DNA from: an uncultured Bacilli bacterium
Lineage (GTDB): Bacteria; Bacillota_I; Bacilli_A; RF39; UBA660
Length of the DNA: 64,000 nt
NCBI GenBank assembly: GCA_934120715.1
Contig: CAKOUW010000003.1
Span: forward strand, 1 to 64,000
Reading direction: 5' to 3'
In this document: positions 52,390 to 61,298 of the stretch, piece by piece
Layout: every line of letters starts with the position of its first letter
How positions within the stretch are numbered: position 1 is the first letter of the stretch
Translations under genes and position numbers: made by a program
The notes under the pieces: generated by a model
Seen by the model: the letters and a program-made list of their open reading frames with translations, nothing else
Databases searched by the model: none
Told to the model about the DNA's origin: nothing

Positions 52390-53970
52390 ATGAATAATAA
52401 GAAAGAAATAGTAAGTACTCACAAGAAAAATTCTAAAAAAAGAAATATTATTATTGCAGTAATACTAATCATACTCACTGCTTCTCTAATAATCGTATTT
52501 CTAACTTGTAACAAAAAAGATAATAAGAAAAAGGAAGATAACGCTAATATCAAAAATGATTCAAAAGAAGTTTACCAACCATACAAAATGTCAAGCAACG
52601 GAATAGAAAACTTTGATCTTGCCTTTTTAAAACTAGAAAATGAAAAAAAGAACACATTATACAGTCCGTTATCAATCAAATATTCACTAGCCATGCTAAG
52701 TGAAGGAACTAATGGAGATTCCAAAAAACAAATTGATGAATTAATTGGTGATTATAAGTATAAAAAATATATTAACACTGAAAATATGTCATTCGCAAAC
52801 GCCATGTTTATTAGAGAAAGTTTTAAAGATAATATTAAAAAATCATATGCAGATAATTTAAGCAATAAATATGATGCTTCAATCATATATGACTCATTCG
52901 CAACAGCCAACAATCTAAATAAATGGGTAAATGATAAAACACTAGGTTTAATCGATAATTTATTTGATGATGCAACGGTATCAGAAAATGACTTCTTCCT
53001 AGTAAATGCCCTAGCAATTAATATGGAATGGAACAAATTAATTCAGACAACAACTGCCCAAAATGACAGATATTTTGTAAGTTATAGTCACGAAAATTAC
53101 TCAACATATATACCAGTTTTAGGAGAAAGTGAATACCATACAATGTCATTTAATAATAACATCAATGCTAAATCAGTTGAAATTGGAGCATCAATTAATA
53201 ACTATGATATTGTAAAAGAGCTAGGAGAAGAAAATATTCGTAATACCATCAGTAAAGAATATGAAGAATGGTTAGCAGAAGAAGCCTGCGGTCCAAAAGA
53301 AAGTCAAGAAGATGTAGATACTTATGTTGATAACTTCATTAAAGACTTAAATCAAAACTATAAAAAGAAAAAAAGTTCAACAGATTTTCTAATGTATAAT
53401 GATGACAATATAAAAGTATTTGCTAAAGATTTAAAAACATATAATCAAACGACATTACAATATGTAGGAATAATGCCAAAGAATGAAGAATTAGATAGCT
53501 ATGTTAAAAATATTAAAAATACTGATCTAAATGATATTATTAAAAGCCTAAAAACAATTGATAATAATAATTTTACTGAAGGAAAAATAACAAAAATAAC
53601 AGGATACCTTCCGCTATTTAAATATGATTATCAATTAAAATTAAAAGCAGATTTAGAAAAAATAGGAATTACTAATGTCTTTGATAAGAAAAAAGCCGAT
53701 CTATCAAATATAACAAGTCAAAAAGGTACATATATAAATACAGCAGAGCATAAAGCAAATATTGAATTTTCTAACGAAGGAATAAAGGCTGCTGCTGCTA
53801 CTCAGGTAGGTGGTAGTGGAGCTGCAACTTGTGCTTTTGAGCACTTATATGAAGTCCCAATTGAAGAAATTGATCTTACTTTTGATAAACCATACATGTA
53901 CATAATAAGAGATAAAAACACTTCTGAAATTTGGTTTATTGGAACTGTTTATGAGCCAATAAGACAATAA
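52390..53970 (+). CDS. Membrane-anchored serpin
   Basis: 526 residues. Lys-rich N-terminus, one helix (about 18-40), linker, then a serpin domain: YSPLSIKYSLAML (helix B), NALAINMEW, and the hinge NEGIKAAAAT, with the C-terminal FDKPYMYIIRDKNTSEIWFIGTVYEP. The hinge differs from inhibitory serpins at P14 (Ile for Thr/Ser) and P13 (Lys for Glu), but the AAAA run is kept. The scissile bond should fall near G-A-A in QVGGSGAATCAF, so an elastase-like target is suggested. About 80 extra charged residues (ISKEYEEWLAEEACGPKES to KKKKSST) interrupt the usual fold. Probably guards the cell surface against host or microbial proteases. Confidence 0.9.
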   Translation: MNNKKEIVSTHKKNSKKRNIIIAVILIILTASLIIVFLTCNKKDNKKKEDNANIKNDSKEVYQPYKMSSNGIENFDLAFLKLENEKKNTLYSPLSIKYSLAMLSEGTNGDSKKQIDELIGDYKYKKYINTENMSFANAMFIRESFKDNIKKSYADNLSNKYDASIIYDSFATANNLNKWVNDKTLGLIDNLFDDATVSENDFFLVNALAINMEWNKLIQTTTAQNDRYFVSYSHENYSTYIPVLGESEYHTMSFNNNINAKSVEIGASINNYDIVKELGEENIRNTISKEYEEWLAEEACGPKESQEDVDTYVDNFIKDLNQNYKKKKSSTDFLMYNDDNIKVFAKDLKTYNQTTLQYVGIMPKNEELDSYVKNIKNTDLNDIIKSLKTIDNNNFTEGKITKITGYLPLFKYDYQLKLKADLEKIGITNVFDKKKADLSNITSQKGTYINTAEHKANIEFSNEGIKAAAATQVGGSGAATCAFEHLYEVPIEEIDLTFDKPYMYIIRDKNTSEIWFIGTVYEPIRQ

Positions 53971-53973
53971 AGA

Positions 53974-54004
53974 AAAAAAACTACACCGAGTCTGTAGTTT
54001 TTTT
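53974..54004 (+). terminator. Terminator of the serpin gene
   Basis: AAACTACA / TGTAGTTT stem with 7-nt loop and TTTTTTT. It also carries A-runs in the other direction and overlaps the end of the converging gene. Confidence 0.85.
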
Positions 54005-54815
54005 ATGCACTCACTAATGAAATATTATCAAAGATTTCCAAAAATTCTTTAACACTAAATCCATAATAATTAACTATAGTAATATAATCTTCCTCTTCAA
54101 ATCTAACAGCCGTTATAGCATAAATTCTTTTATTATCTTTCGTCAAAATAGCCTTGGTAAATCCATATTTACTATCAATATTACTTTTTAAAAACTTATA
54201 TCCCTGCTCTTTTAGTATATTAATTGATTGTTCAACATGAAACTTAACAAGTACATCAGTATCATGTCTATCAGTATAATTAAATATTCCAAGTGAGTCT
54301 TTAGCATACTTTTTATAACAATACAAGTTATTACCAGCTACATTCTCAGTAGTACAAATCCAGGTTTTATTAATATTTAAAGAAATTATATCATCATTAG
54401 ACTTATATAAAGAGGTTTCCCCTTCCTTTAAAATTTTAAAATCAAAGACAAAATAAATACCTAAAACAACAATTCCAACATAAAGTAGTGAATTAACTAC
54501 TCCATAAATTACTCTTATACCCACAATATACTTTGTATAATATATTGGTATATAAAATATATTTAATAGTATTAATAACAAAATATTTCCAAACTTCTTA
54601 AGACCACTCAAATAGTCATTATGAAACACATGAATAATACAAACAATCCAGCCATATAAAAAACAACAAATACCAATTCCCAATAAAATATATAATATTG
54701 TTAATAATAAATCAAAGTCAGATAATAAAAATAAAGACATCAAAATAATTATTCCAACTATGAAAAGGAAACCACAGCCACCTAAGATAATAATACTAAT
54801 AATTTTATTTTTCAT
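54003..54815 (-). CDS. Polytopic membrane protein with C-terminal soluble domain
   Basis: 270 residues. Four helices in the first 130 residues, then a roughly 130-residue hydrophilic domain with CTTENVAGNNLYCYKKY, which could hold a disulfide. Starts 3 nt after the scpB stop and shares its operon. No family recognised. Confidence 0.6.
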   Translation of the reverse strand: MKNKIISIIILGGCGFLFIVGIIILMSLFLLSDFDLLLTILYILLGIGICCFLYGWIVCIIHVFHNDYLSGLKKFGNILLLILLNIFYIPIYYTKYIVGIRVIYGVVNSLLYVGIVVLGIYFVFDFKILKEGETSLYKSNDDIISLNINKTWICTTENVAGNNLYCYKKYAKDSLGIFNYTDRHDTDVLVKFHVEQSINILKEQGYKFLKSNIDSKYGFTKAILTKDNKRIYAITAVRFEEEDYITIVNYYGFSVKEFLEIFDNISLVSA

Positions 54816-54818
54816 ATA

Positions 54819-55394
54819 CTACACTTCCTCTTTATATTTAGAAGTATATAAATCACTACTCAAATCATCACTTGCTTCACTATCTTTAATAAACTCTTCC
54901 ATATTTGGTAAATCATCTATTGTAGAAAGACCAAAATAATCTAAAAATTCACTAGTAGTCTCATAAAGAATAGGTCTACCTGGTAAATCACTTCTACCAA
55001 CCTCTTTTATAAAACCTTTCGCAACCAATTTCCTAATAATTTGGACACTTCCTACTCCTCTAAGCGCATCTACTTGTACTCTAGTGACAGGTTCATTATA
55101 AGCAATAATAGCTAAAGTTTCTAAAGCTGATTGACTCAAAAAATTAGTTTCAGGATTTTCAAGTAATTTTTGATAATACTTTTTATGCTCAAACTTAGTC
55201 GTAAGCTTAAATCTATTACCTAAAAAATCAATTCTAAGCCCCCTAGAATCATCTTCATAGTCCTTTTTTAGATCCATTAACAATTCCTTAGCCTCTTCTT
55301 CACTAATTTCTAAAACTTCCCCTATTTGTGAAAAAGTTAGTCCTTCTTCACCTACTACAAATAAAAGTCCCTCCAAAATTGCTTTTTTATTCAT
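54819..55394 (-). CDS. scpB: Segregation and condensation protein B
   Basis: 191 residues from the ATG at 55394 (GAGGTGG upstream, overlapping scpA by 8 nt). Paired winged-helix protein: AILEGLLFVVGEEGLTFSQIG, LETLAIIAYNEPVTRVQVDALRGVGS, LPGRPILYETTSEFLDYFGL. It joins ScpA and Smc in condensin to compact and segregate chromosomes. Confidence 0.95.
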   Translation of the reverse strand: MNKKAILEGLLFVVGEEGLTFSQIGEVLEISEEEAKELLMDLKKDYEDDSRGLRIDFLGNRFKLTTKFEHKKYYQKLLENPETNFLSQSALETLAIIAYNEPVTRVQVDALRGVGSVQIIRKLVAKGFIKEVGRSDLPGRPILYETTSEFLDYFGLSTIDDLPNMEEFIKDSEASDDLSSDLYTSKYKEEV

Positions 55395-56097
55395 TAGCCA
55401 CCTCACAAATTATATTATCAAAAGTATTATCTTGAATTATTACTAATTCACCTAATTTAGCCATCTCCAAAATAGCCAAGAAAGTTGCAATAATATATTC
55501 TTTTGTTACTACAGGAAAAAGTTCAAAAAAAGAAACTTTTCCCTTTTGTCTTAACAAATTTTTAATCTCAAAACAACGTGAAGAAACACTAATCTCATTT
55601 ACAGTAACCTTAGTATCCAAAGGCTTATTAGCTTTTTTTCTCTTTAAATATCTTTTAAATGCCTCAACTAAATCATCCAAGCTTATATCAGTATTAACAA
55701 TACTTTCCTCAACATAGTTTTTAACATTTTCTGGTGACTTTGTATATATTTCTCTTCTTACACATTCCTTTTCATGTAATACCTTTGTTATTTCTTTATA
55801 AGTTTGATATTCAATTAATCTATTAACTAATTCCTCTCTCGGATCCTCTTCCTCTTCTTCACTATCATTTTTAGTAACAGGAAGTAGCATCTTAGACTTA
55901 ATTTCAACTAATTCAGATGCTAAAACTAAATACTCACTCGCAACTTCTAAATTCATTTTTTCTTGAAGATCAAGATAAGCCATATACTGTTCCGTAATCT
56001 TTTCTATCTCGATATTCATAATATCCATCTTGCTTTCCTTAATAAGATGAAGAAGTAAGTCAAGTGGACCTTCAAACTCATTAATTTTAAAATTCAT
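55387..56097 (-). CDS. scpA: Segregation and condensation protein A
   Basis: 236 residues from the ATG at 56097 (GGTGAT upstream; the longer frame is out of context). The kleisin N-terminus INEFEGPLDLLLHLIKESKMDIMNIEI, LELVxIKSKMLLP and the C-terminal winged helix ending FDNIICEV match ScpA. Bridges Smc heads; operon with scpB. Confidence 0.95.
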   Translation of the reverse strand: MNFKINEFEGPLDLLLHLIKESKMDIMNIEIEKITEQYMAYLDLQEKMNLEVASEYLVLASELVEIKSKMLLPVTKNDSEEEEEDPREELVNRLIEYQTYKEITKVLHEKECVRREIYTKSPENVKNYVEESIVNTDISLDDLVEAFKRYLKRKKANKPLDTKVTVNEISVSSRCFEIKNLLRQKGKVSFFELFPVVTKEYIIATFLAILEMAKLGELVIIQDNTFDNIICEVANE

Positions 56098-56189
56098 AAC
56101 TATCACCATCAAAACTCTAGTCCAATTATAACACAAAATAATAAAGTTATGTTATAATTTTATAGTATTACTTAAAACGAGGTGGTTTT

Positions 56190-56495
56190 TTGAAAAAGTT
56201 TAATATGATAGACGAAAATTTTATATGTGAAAACTGTCATCATGATGTTAAACAATTAAAATATAGTGCTAGAGATCATTGCCCTAATTGCCTTTATTCA
56301 AAACATGTTGATATAAATCCAGGAGATAGAGAAAATAAATGTCATGGTCTTCTAGAACCAGTAGGAATAGAAAAATATAAAGATACTTACAAAATAGTTT
56401 ATAAATGTCAAAAATGCGGTCAATATCATAAAAATATTGCCGCTAAAGACGATAATATAGATGAAATAATTTCTATATCTAGTAAAGGGTACTAA
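56190..56495 (+). CDS. RNHCP-domain zinc-ribbon protein
   Basis: 101 residues. TTG start at 56190 with GAGGTGG upstream; an ATG at 56205 is the alternative. Two Cys pairs (CENCHHD and CPNC) with the family signature ARDHCPNCLYSKHVDINPGDR, then CQKCGQYH. Nucleic-acid binding is likely; exact function not known. Divergent from scpA. Confidence 0.8.
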   Translation: MKKFNMIDENFICENCHHDVKQLKYSARDHCPNCLYSKHVDINPGDRENKCHGLLEPVGIEKYKDTYKIVYKCQKCGQYHKNIAAKDDNIDEIISISSKGY

Positions 56496-56506
56496 ACCCT
56501 TTTTTA
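56484..56506 (+). terminator. Terminator of the RNHCP gene
   Basis: AAGGGT / ACCCTT stem, 5-nt loop, then TTTTAG. It overlaps the stop codons of this gene and of spoVAE on the other strand. Confidence 0.75.
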
Positions 56507-56854
56507 GTTTTTAGGTTTAAAAATAAGAGCAAATACAAATGAAAATATAATGGCACATGTAATACCTGTTGCAGTTAAATCAAACATTCCCATTAAAATT
56601 CCAACAATTCCATAAGCATTAGCTTTTGCTAAAGCACCATGTATTAATGAATGACCAAAACTAGTAATTGGAACCAAAGCTCCTCCACCAACCATTTTAA
56701 TTATTTGATCATATAAACTAAAACTATCTAAAAATGCTCCAACTACAACTAAAATACTAGTAATATGTCCAGGTGTTAACTTACTATTATCTAAAATAAG
56801 TTGTGAAATTAAACATATAAAACCACAAAATATAAACGAATTAAATAATAACAT
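56504..56854 (-). CDS. spoVAE: Stage V sporulation protein AE (SpoVAE/SpoVAEb)
   Basis: 116 residues, four helices. LTPGHITSILVVVGAFLD and GGGALVPITSFGHSLIHGAL are the conserved blocks. Part of the channel that moves dipicolinic acid into the forespore. Starts in the spoVAD stop (TAATG). Confidence 0.92.
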   Translation of the reverse strand: MLLFNSFIFCGFICLISQLILDNSKLTPGHITSILVVVGAFLDSFSLYDQIIKMVGGGALVPITSFGHSLIHGALAKANAYGIVGILMGMFDLTATGITCAIIFSFVFALIFKPKN

Positions 56855-57843
56855 TATAGCACCTCCAAACTTATTGCATGAGCAATAGAATTAATATTTT
56901 GTTTTTGATATAAAAGTGTTGGCGAAAATAGTGCTCCTGTTGCAATCAATAAAACTCTTTTTAATTTTTTTGTTCTCATTTGATTAAAAATATAACCAAA
57001 ATTAACTAAAGCACTACAAACAGGACCAGAACCACCAGCTAAAACTTCTTCCTGGTTTTCATAATCATAAAGCATAGCTCCACAGTCATCATAATTATTA
57101 AGCTCCATATCATAATTTACTGCCATATAATCTTTCAGTATATCTTTACCATATCTGCCCAAATCACCAGTTAAAATTAAATCATAATAATCAGCTTTTC
57201 TACCCAAATCATCTAGATGCCTCTTCAATGTGTCAATTGCTGCTGGAGCCATAACCCTTCCCATGTCATTAGGATCATTTTGTTCATAGTCAATAATTCT
57301 ACCTAAAGTAGCACTTTCTATCCTAATATTATTTTTTTCATTTGTTATCATAACAGAAGCCGAACCAGTCGCCGTAAATGTAGCACTTTTAGGTTTAGGT
57401 GCACCATATTCAGTTGGATTACGAAACTGCTTTTCACTACTCATATTATGAGATGAAATAGTTACAATAGCATTACTAACCCTTTTATCATCTACAAAAT
57501 TACTTCCTATAATCATCCCCAAAACACTACTACTACAAGCTCCATAAATACCTATAAATGACTTTCCATAACCATTAGCCCCATAGGTAGATGCCGAAAT
57601 TTGATTTAATAAGTCGCCACCTATAACTAAATCAACATCATTCTTTGTAAAAGATACTTTCCTAAGTAAAATATCAAGACTATCTCTAACTAATTTTATC
57701 TCTGCTTTTTCCCAAGAATCTTCTCCAAAATATAAATCATCATAAGTTTTATCAAAATACTGTCTAAGTGGTCCTTTCTTTTCATAAGGTCCCGCTACAG
57801 TAGCAGCATCTTTTATATATGCATTATTATACTTAAAAGTCAT
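56854..57843 (-). CDS. spoVAD: Stage V sporulation protein AD
   Basis: 329 residues, thiolase-like fold without the catalytic set. AATVAGPYEKKGPL, GACSSSVLG, ISSHNMSSEKQFRNPTEYG, ATGSASVMI, LAGGSGPVCSA. Binds dipicolinic acid in the SpoVA channel. Overlaps spoVAC by 4 nt (ATGA). Confidence 0.94.
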   Translation of the reverse strand: MTFKYNNAYIKDAATVAGPYEKKGPLRQYFDKTYDDLYFGEDSWEKAEIKLVRDSLDILLRKVSFTKNDVDLVIGGDLLNQISASTYGANGYGKSFIGIYGACSSSVLGMIIGSNFVDDKRVSNAIVTISSHNMSSEKQFRNPTEYGAPKPKSATFTATGSASVMITNEKNNIRIESATLGRIIDYEQNDPNDMGRVMAPAAIDTLKRHLDDLGRKADYYDLILTGDLGRYGKDILKDYMAVNYDMELNNYDDCGAMLYDYENQEEVLAGGSGPVCSALVNFGYIFNQMRTKKLKRVLLIATGALFSPTLLYQKQNINSIAHAISLEVL

Positions 57844-58283
57844 GCTCCACCTCCAATAATAAACCTAATCATACCAAAGAACCAAGCAGAAACTACTCCA
57901 TACAAAATAACAGAACCAGCCAATTTAAACATATTAGAACCAATTCCATAGATTGGACCTTCCTTCCTATAATCAAGCGCTGCACTAGTCATTGAATGAG
58001 CAAATCCAGTAATAGGAATTAATAGTCCACACTTAAACTTTGTAACAAGCTTATCAAAAAAACCTAAAGCTGTTGAAAAACTAGCCACAAATATCATTAT
58101 CATAATCATAAAAGTTGATGCTTCACTTCTAGAAATATGAAAACAACCACATAAAATCTCAATAATGGCTTCAGCTATTAATCCAACAATACCGCCAGAA
58201 ACAAACGCTATAAAAGCATTCTTCCCCCTTTGCTCTTCTGCTTTATGAAAATCAGCAATTTTTTCATATTTAACATTTCTCAT
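57840..58283 (-). CDS. spoVAC: Stage V sporulation protein AC
   Basis: 147 residues from the ATG at 58283 (GGTGAT upstream). Four to five helices, AFVSGGIVGLIAE, GLLIPITGFAHSMTSAALD. A mechanosensitive-type channel subunit for dipicolinic acid. Upstream on the minus strand GTATA-N17-AATTCTA is close to a forespore SigG promoter (GnATA / CATnnTA), one mismatch in the -10; plausible but not certain. Confidence 0.92.
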   Translation of the reverse strand: MRNVKYEKIADFHKAEEQRGKNAFIAFVSGGIVGLIAEAIIEILCGCFHISRSEASTFMIMIMIFVASFSTALGFFDKLVTKFKCGLLIPITGFAHSMTSAALDYRKEGPIYGIGSNMFKLAGSVILYGVVSAWFFGMIRFIIGGGA

Positions 58284-58328
58284 AATTTCATCACCATTAA
58301 TAGAATTAACCAATTATTATTTTTTATA

Positions 58329-58356
58329 CAAAAAAACTTAGGAATCACCTAAGTTA
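58329..58356 (-). terminator. Terminator between the sigma gene and spoVAC
   Basis: AACTTAGG / CCTAAGTT stem with 5-nt loop, then TTTTTTG on the minus strand. It separates the sigma operon from the spoVA operon. Confidence 0.85.
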
Positions 58357-58996
58357 AACGTTGTCTTAATTTTTCTAAGACTTTTTTTTCTTTTCTAGAA
58401 GTTTGTACTTGACTAATTCCTAGTACACTACTAGTTTCTTGTTGCGTCAAATCGTAATAGTATCTAGAAATAATTAAATCTCTTTCTTCACTATCTAGTT
58501 TACTAATTTCACTTCTTAAATCAATAAAATCTAAATCCATATTTTGATCAGTTGTTCCTATTGAATTATAGAATTCACTACCTTCACCATCTATATCATA
58601 AGTAGCATCTAGACTTTTAACATCAGAAGTAGCTAAAGCAGCCTCTTCAATTTGCTTAACATCAACCTCTAAAAATAAACTCACCTCTTCAATTGATGGT
58701 TCCCTTCCAAGTCTTTGTCTCATTAAGTCTTTAGCACGCTCTACTGAACTATTCAGTTTTATTAAATCCTTACCTACTTTAACAGGACTAGCACCCTTAA
58801 TATACTTAACAACTTCTCCCAATATATATTTATATGCGTATGTAGAAAACTTAATATTTCTAGATTCATCATACTTTTTATAAGCCTTAACAAGTCCTTC
58901 CCTTCCAGCTTGAAGTAAATCATCCCTATCAAAGTACTTAACATAATCTCCAACAACACTAAAAACTAAAGCATCATACTCCGCTAAACTAGTCAT
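58349..58996 (-). CDS. sigF: Sporulation sigma factor, SigF-like
   Basis: 215 residues, about 40 shorter than SigF of Bacillus, missing the N-terminal region before 2.1. Region 2 is DDLLQAGREGLVKAYKKYD then FSTYAYKYILGEVVKYI; region 3 LGREPSIEEVSLFLEV; region 4.2 LTQQETSSVLGISQVQTSRKEKKVLEKLRQ, close to SigF/SigG. Follows a STAS-domain gene by 9 nt, as in spoIIA operons, but spoIIAB is absent. GGAGGATA precedes the ATG. SigG is the alternative identity. Confidence 0.82.
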   Translation of the reverse strand: MTSLAEYDALVFSVVGDYVKYFDRDDLLQAGREGLVKAYKKYDESRNIKFSTYAYKYILGEVVKYIKGASPVKVGKDLIKLNSSVERAKDLMRQRLGREPSIEEVSLFLEVDVKQIEEAALATSDVKSLDATYDIDGEGSEFYNSIGTTDQNMDLDFIDLRSEISKLDSEERDLIISRYYYDLTQQETSSVLGISQVQTSRKEKKVLEKLRQRLT

Positions 58997-59005
58997 TATC
59001 CTCCT

Positions 59006-59341
59006 TTATATACTAAAATATTTAAAAGCCTCTATCTCATTATTAACATACGATAACTGTCCCTTAAATCCTAACTTATCTTTTAAAATATTATTAACCC
59101 CACACATAACAACTCTACCACAATTCAAAAATATCTCTATTATCTTATTTTGTAATTTATTTAAAATAGTATTATCAAAATTAAGTAAATTACTAAAATT
59201 AAAAATGTAATAATGCATACCCTGTTTATAAATTAAATAATTAAGTTCCTGATCAAGCATACTAAAATTAGTACTATTTAACTCCCCATCAAAATCAATT
59301 AACATAACTCCCCTTACTACATTCACACTGAGTTCAAACAA
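59006..59341 (-). CDS. STAS-domain anti-sigma-factor antagonist (SpoIIAA-like)
   Basis: 111 residues from the TTG at 59341 (GAGAGGTG 6 nt upstream; the GTG at 59350 lies inside that site). GVMLIDFDGELNSTN, YYIFNFSNLLNFDNTILNKL and VVMCGVN fit the STAS fold. In SpoIIAA the loop after the second strand has the phosphorylated Ser of DSS; here it reads FDNT, so kinase control through that Ser looks lost. Position before sigF supports the assignment. Confidence 0.7.
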   Translation of the reverse strand: MFELSVNVVRGVMLIDFDGELNSTNFSMLDQELNYLIYKQGMHYYIFNFSNLLNFDNTILNKLQNKIIEIFLNCGRVVMCGVNNILKDKLGFKGQLSYVNNEIEAFKYFSI

Positions 59342-59436
59342 AATATTCACCTCTCACACATAGACTATAAAGATAAATAGAATATTAATCAACCAATTCG
59401 ACAAAACATTACATTTTTTTCAATAGACAAAAAACG

Positions 59437-59463
59437 ACAAAAAAAAGAAAGATTCCTCTTTCT
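59437..59463 (-). terminator. Terminator of the 76-aa gene
   Basis: AGAAAGA / TCTTTCT stem, GGAA loop on the minus strand, then TTTTTTTG. Confidence 0.85.
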
Positions 59464-59692
59464 ATATAATATCTTTATGCTTAGCAATAAAAAGTTTTAA
59501 AGCATAATCAAATTCTTCATTTGAATCAAGTCCAATAAGTAAGTCATTATCATCTTTTGCTAGCTTTCTAATACAAAAATCTTTTGGATCACTCTTATTA
59601 GAAAAGTATATAAACTCACTATTTTCATCTTTAATACGATCAATAATTAAATACTGTTTTCCATCTATTTCTAAAGAATAAACTTTTTCCAT
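59462..59692 (-). CDS. 76-aa DUF1292-like protein
   Basis: ATG at 59692 (GAGGAAAAT upstream); the longer open frame overlaps the preceding gene. EKVYSLEIDGKQYLIIDRI followed by an acidic helix resembles the short DUF1292/YrzB-like proteins. 7 nt after the 240-aa membrane protein gene. Confidence 0.6.
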   Translation of the reverse strand: MEKVYSLEIDGKQYLIIDRIKDENSEFIYFSNKSDPKDFCIRKLAKDDNDLLIGLDSNEEFDYALKLFIAKHKDII

Positions 59693-59699
59693 AATATTT

Positions 59700-60422
59700 T
59701 TATTTTCCTCCTTTGCCAGTACTAGCTTCATTGCCAAAAGTAGCATCTTTAGTGGCATCTTCAAGCATAGATTTAGCTAAAATTATTTGCTTCATTGAAT
59801 CATTATAAGCATTATAATCTGGTTCGCCTTTTTCATTATCAGTAGTAAAACCTAAATTTACAACATATTCATCAAATGTGTCAGAATTTAAAAAAGCAGC
59901 ATTTGAATTATTTTCTTCCTGGCCTTCATAAAATCGCTTAGCATATGAGAAAACTTCATTCATATTATTTATAGGATCATATTTCAATCCTGAATAAACT
60001 CCATAAAGAGCAAGTGTCAAGTCATCACTATTAGCAACTTCCTTTCCCATTTGCCAGATATCGTACCAATAACCTCCATTAGGACCATCTGTTGGGTGCG
60101 TATTATTCCAAACAATTGGCGTATACATTTCATTCTTAAGAAATTCATATACAATACTATTATCTTCTTTTCTTTGTTTTGCTCCTTCAAACCATTTTCC
60201 TAACCCACATCCAAGTGCAAATAATACCACAGCTAGAACACCAGCAATAATCATGTTTATTGTACCATTTTCTTCTTCTTTACTATCAGAAAGTTTAGCA
60301 GGAGACTTTTTACCAACACTGTTTTCTCTACTTTTTTTTACCCAATAACTAGGATCTTTAGTTTTTCCATCATACTCATATCCATCAAAATTTTCAAAAT
60401 CTTTGTCACTATATAATCCCAT
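59700..60422 (-). CDS. Hypothetical single-pass membrane protein
   Basis: 240 residues from the ATG at 60422 (GGAGTG upstream). A 60-residue hydrophilic cytoplasmic N-terminus (KDFENFDGYEYDGKTKDPSY), one helix (about 63-85), and an external domain with many Tyr/Asn (NGGYWYDIWQMGKEV). No family recognised. Confidence 0.6.
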   Translation of the reverse strand: MGLYSDKDFENFDGYEYDGKTKDPSYWVKKSRENSVGKKSPAKLSDSKEEENGTINMIIAGVLAVVLFALGCGLGKWFEGAKQRKEDNSIVYEFLKNEMYTPIVWNNTHPTDGPNGGYWYDIWQMGKEVANSDDLTLALYGVYSGLKYDPINNMNEVFSYAKRFYEGQEENNSNAAFLNSDTFDEYVVNLGFTTDNEKGEPDYNAYNDSMKQIILAKSMLEDATKDATFGNEASTGKGGK

Positions 60423-60528
60423 AATATCACTCCATATCATAAATATTCTAATACAAGGATAGCATAATTAACAAAAACTAACAACCTATATGTAAATAAC
60501 TTTACACATCAAAGAAAGATTATTAATA

Positions 60529-60556
60529 ATAAAAAGCCATATTATTTCTAATATGA
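60529..60556 (-). terminator. Terminator of the nrd operon
   Basis: CATATTA / TAATATG stem, 4-nt loop, then GCTTTTTATTATT on the minus strand, at the nrdG stop. Confidence 0.8.
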
Positions 60557-61105
60557 CTATATAAACATATATTCTGGCTTTTTGTATACAGTAACACTTT
60601 TATCATCAATATATTCTGGAACTAAAACAACCTTTTCCTCAGCTAAACTTTTTGCTACATCAATTATTCTTTGATTTCTAGAACCTCTAAAATAAATATC
60701 TAAGCTTTTTTCTTCGAGAATAAACTTCCCATCAACCAAAACATCTATTTCTTCCAATAATTTTCTATGTTTTGGATTTAAAAGCATAGACTCGTAAGTA
60801 AAACCAGTATAACACCAAACATTAAGTCCCATTGCATGGGCTGCCTTACATATTTCTATGCAGGCATCACTCTGACAAACAGGATCTCCTCCTGACAAAG
60901 TTATTCCATCTTGACCATCTATATTTTTTAATTCTTCAATAACTTCATCAACATCTACTAAATAGCCTCCGTCAAAATCATGTGTTCCTGGGTTATGGCA
61001 GCCCTTACAATTATGTGGACACCCTTGAGTCCATACAACTGTCCTTATTCCTTCTCCATCAACAATAGAATCAGGTTGTAAATCTGCGGCTAGTCTAATT
61101 TTCAT
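60557..61105 (-). CDS. nrdG: Anaerobic ribonucleotide reductase activating protein (radical SAM)
   Basis: 182 residues. Radical SAM cluster CPHNCKGC near residue 30, GGDPVCQS and GLNVWCYTGFTYE. It generates the glycyl radical on NrdD with S-adenosylmethionine. The ATG follows the stop of the 53-aa glycyl-radical gene directly, with only a weak ribosome site, so it is probably translated by coupling. Confidence 0.93.
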   Translation of the reverse strand: MKIRLAADLQPDSIVDGEGIRTVVWTQGCPHNCKGCHNPGTHDFDGGYLVDVDEVIEELKNIDGQDGITLSGGDPVCQSDACIEICKAAHAMGLNVWCYTGFTYESMLLNPKHRKLLEEIDVLVDGKFILEEKSLDIYFRGSRNQRIIDVAKSLAEEKVVLVPEYIDDKSVTVYKKPEYMFI

Positions 61106-61267
61106 TTACTTTGTCTCTTTTAATAGTTCTCTAATGCCAGAATGCTTAACACGATCTTTTTCTTCAGCTCTTTTACCATTATTAAATCTTGAAACATCTC
61201 CTGCTAAATATCCGGTAACTCTTCTAATTCTTTCGAATTTTTCTCCTTCTCCAACTATTTTTTCCAT
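61106..61267 (-). CDS. Separate glycyl-radical segment of anaerobic ribonucleotide reductase (53 aa)
   Basis: ATG at 61267 behind a strong GGAGG site 8 nt upstream. The 53 residues carry RVTGYLAGDVSRFNNGKRAE and DRVKH, which is the C-terminal glycyl-radical motif normally found at the end of NrdD (radical Gly at residue 19). The large NrdD gene 31 nt upstream ends after its zinc site without this motif. The product should dock with NrdD and be activated by NrdG, much as GrcA/YfiD completes pyruvate formate-lyase. The gene is intact and well placed, not a degraded tail. Confidence 0.85.
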   Translation of the reverse strand: MEKIVGEGEKFERIRRVTGYLAGDVSRFNNGKRAEEKDRVKHSGIRELLKETK

Positions 61268-61298
61268 AAATTTTTCCTCCTATTCTAATTCTTTTATA

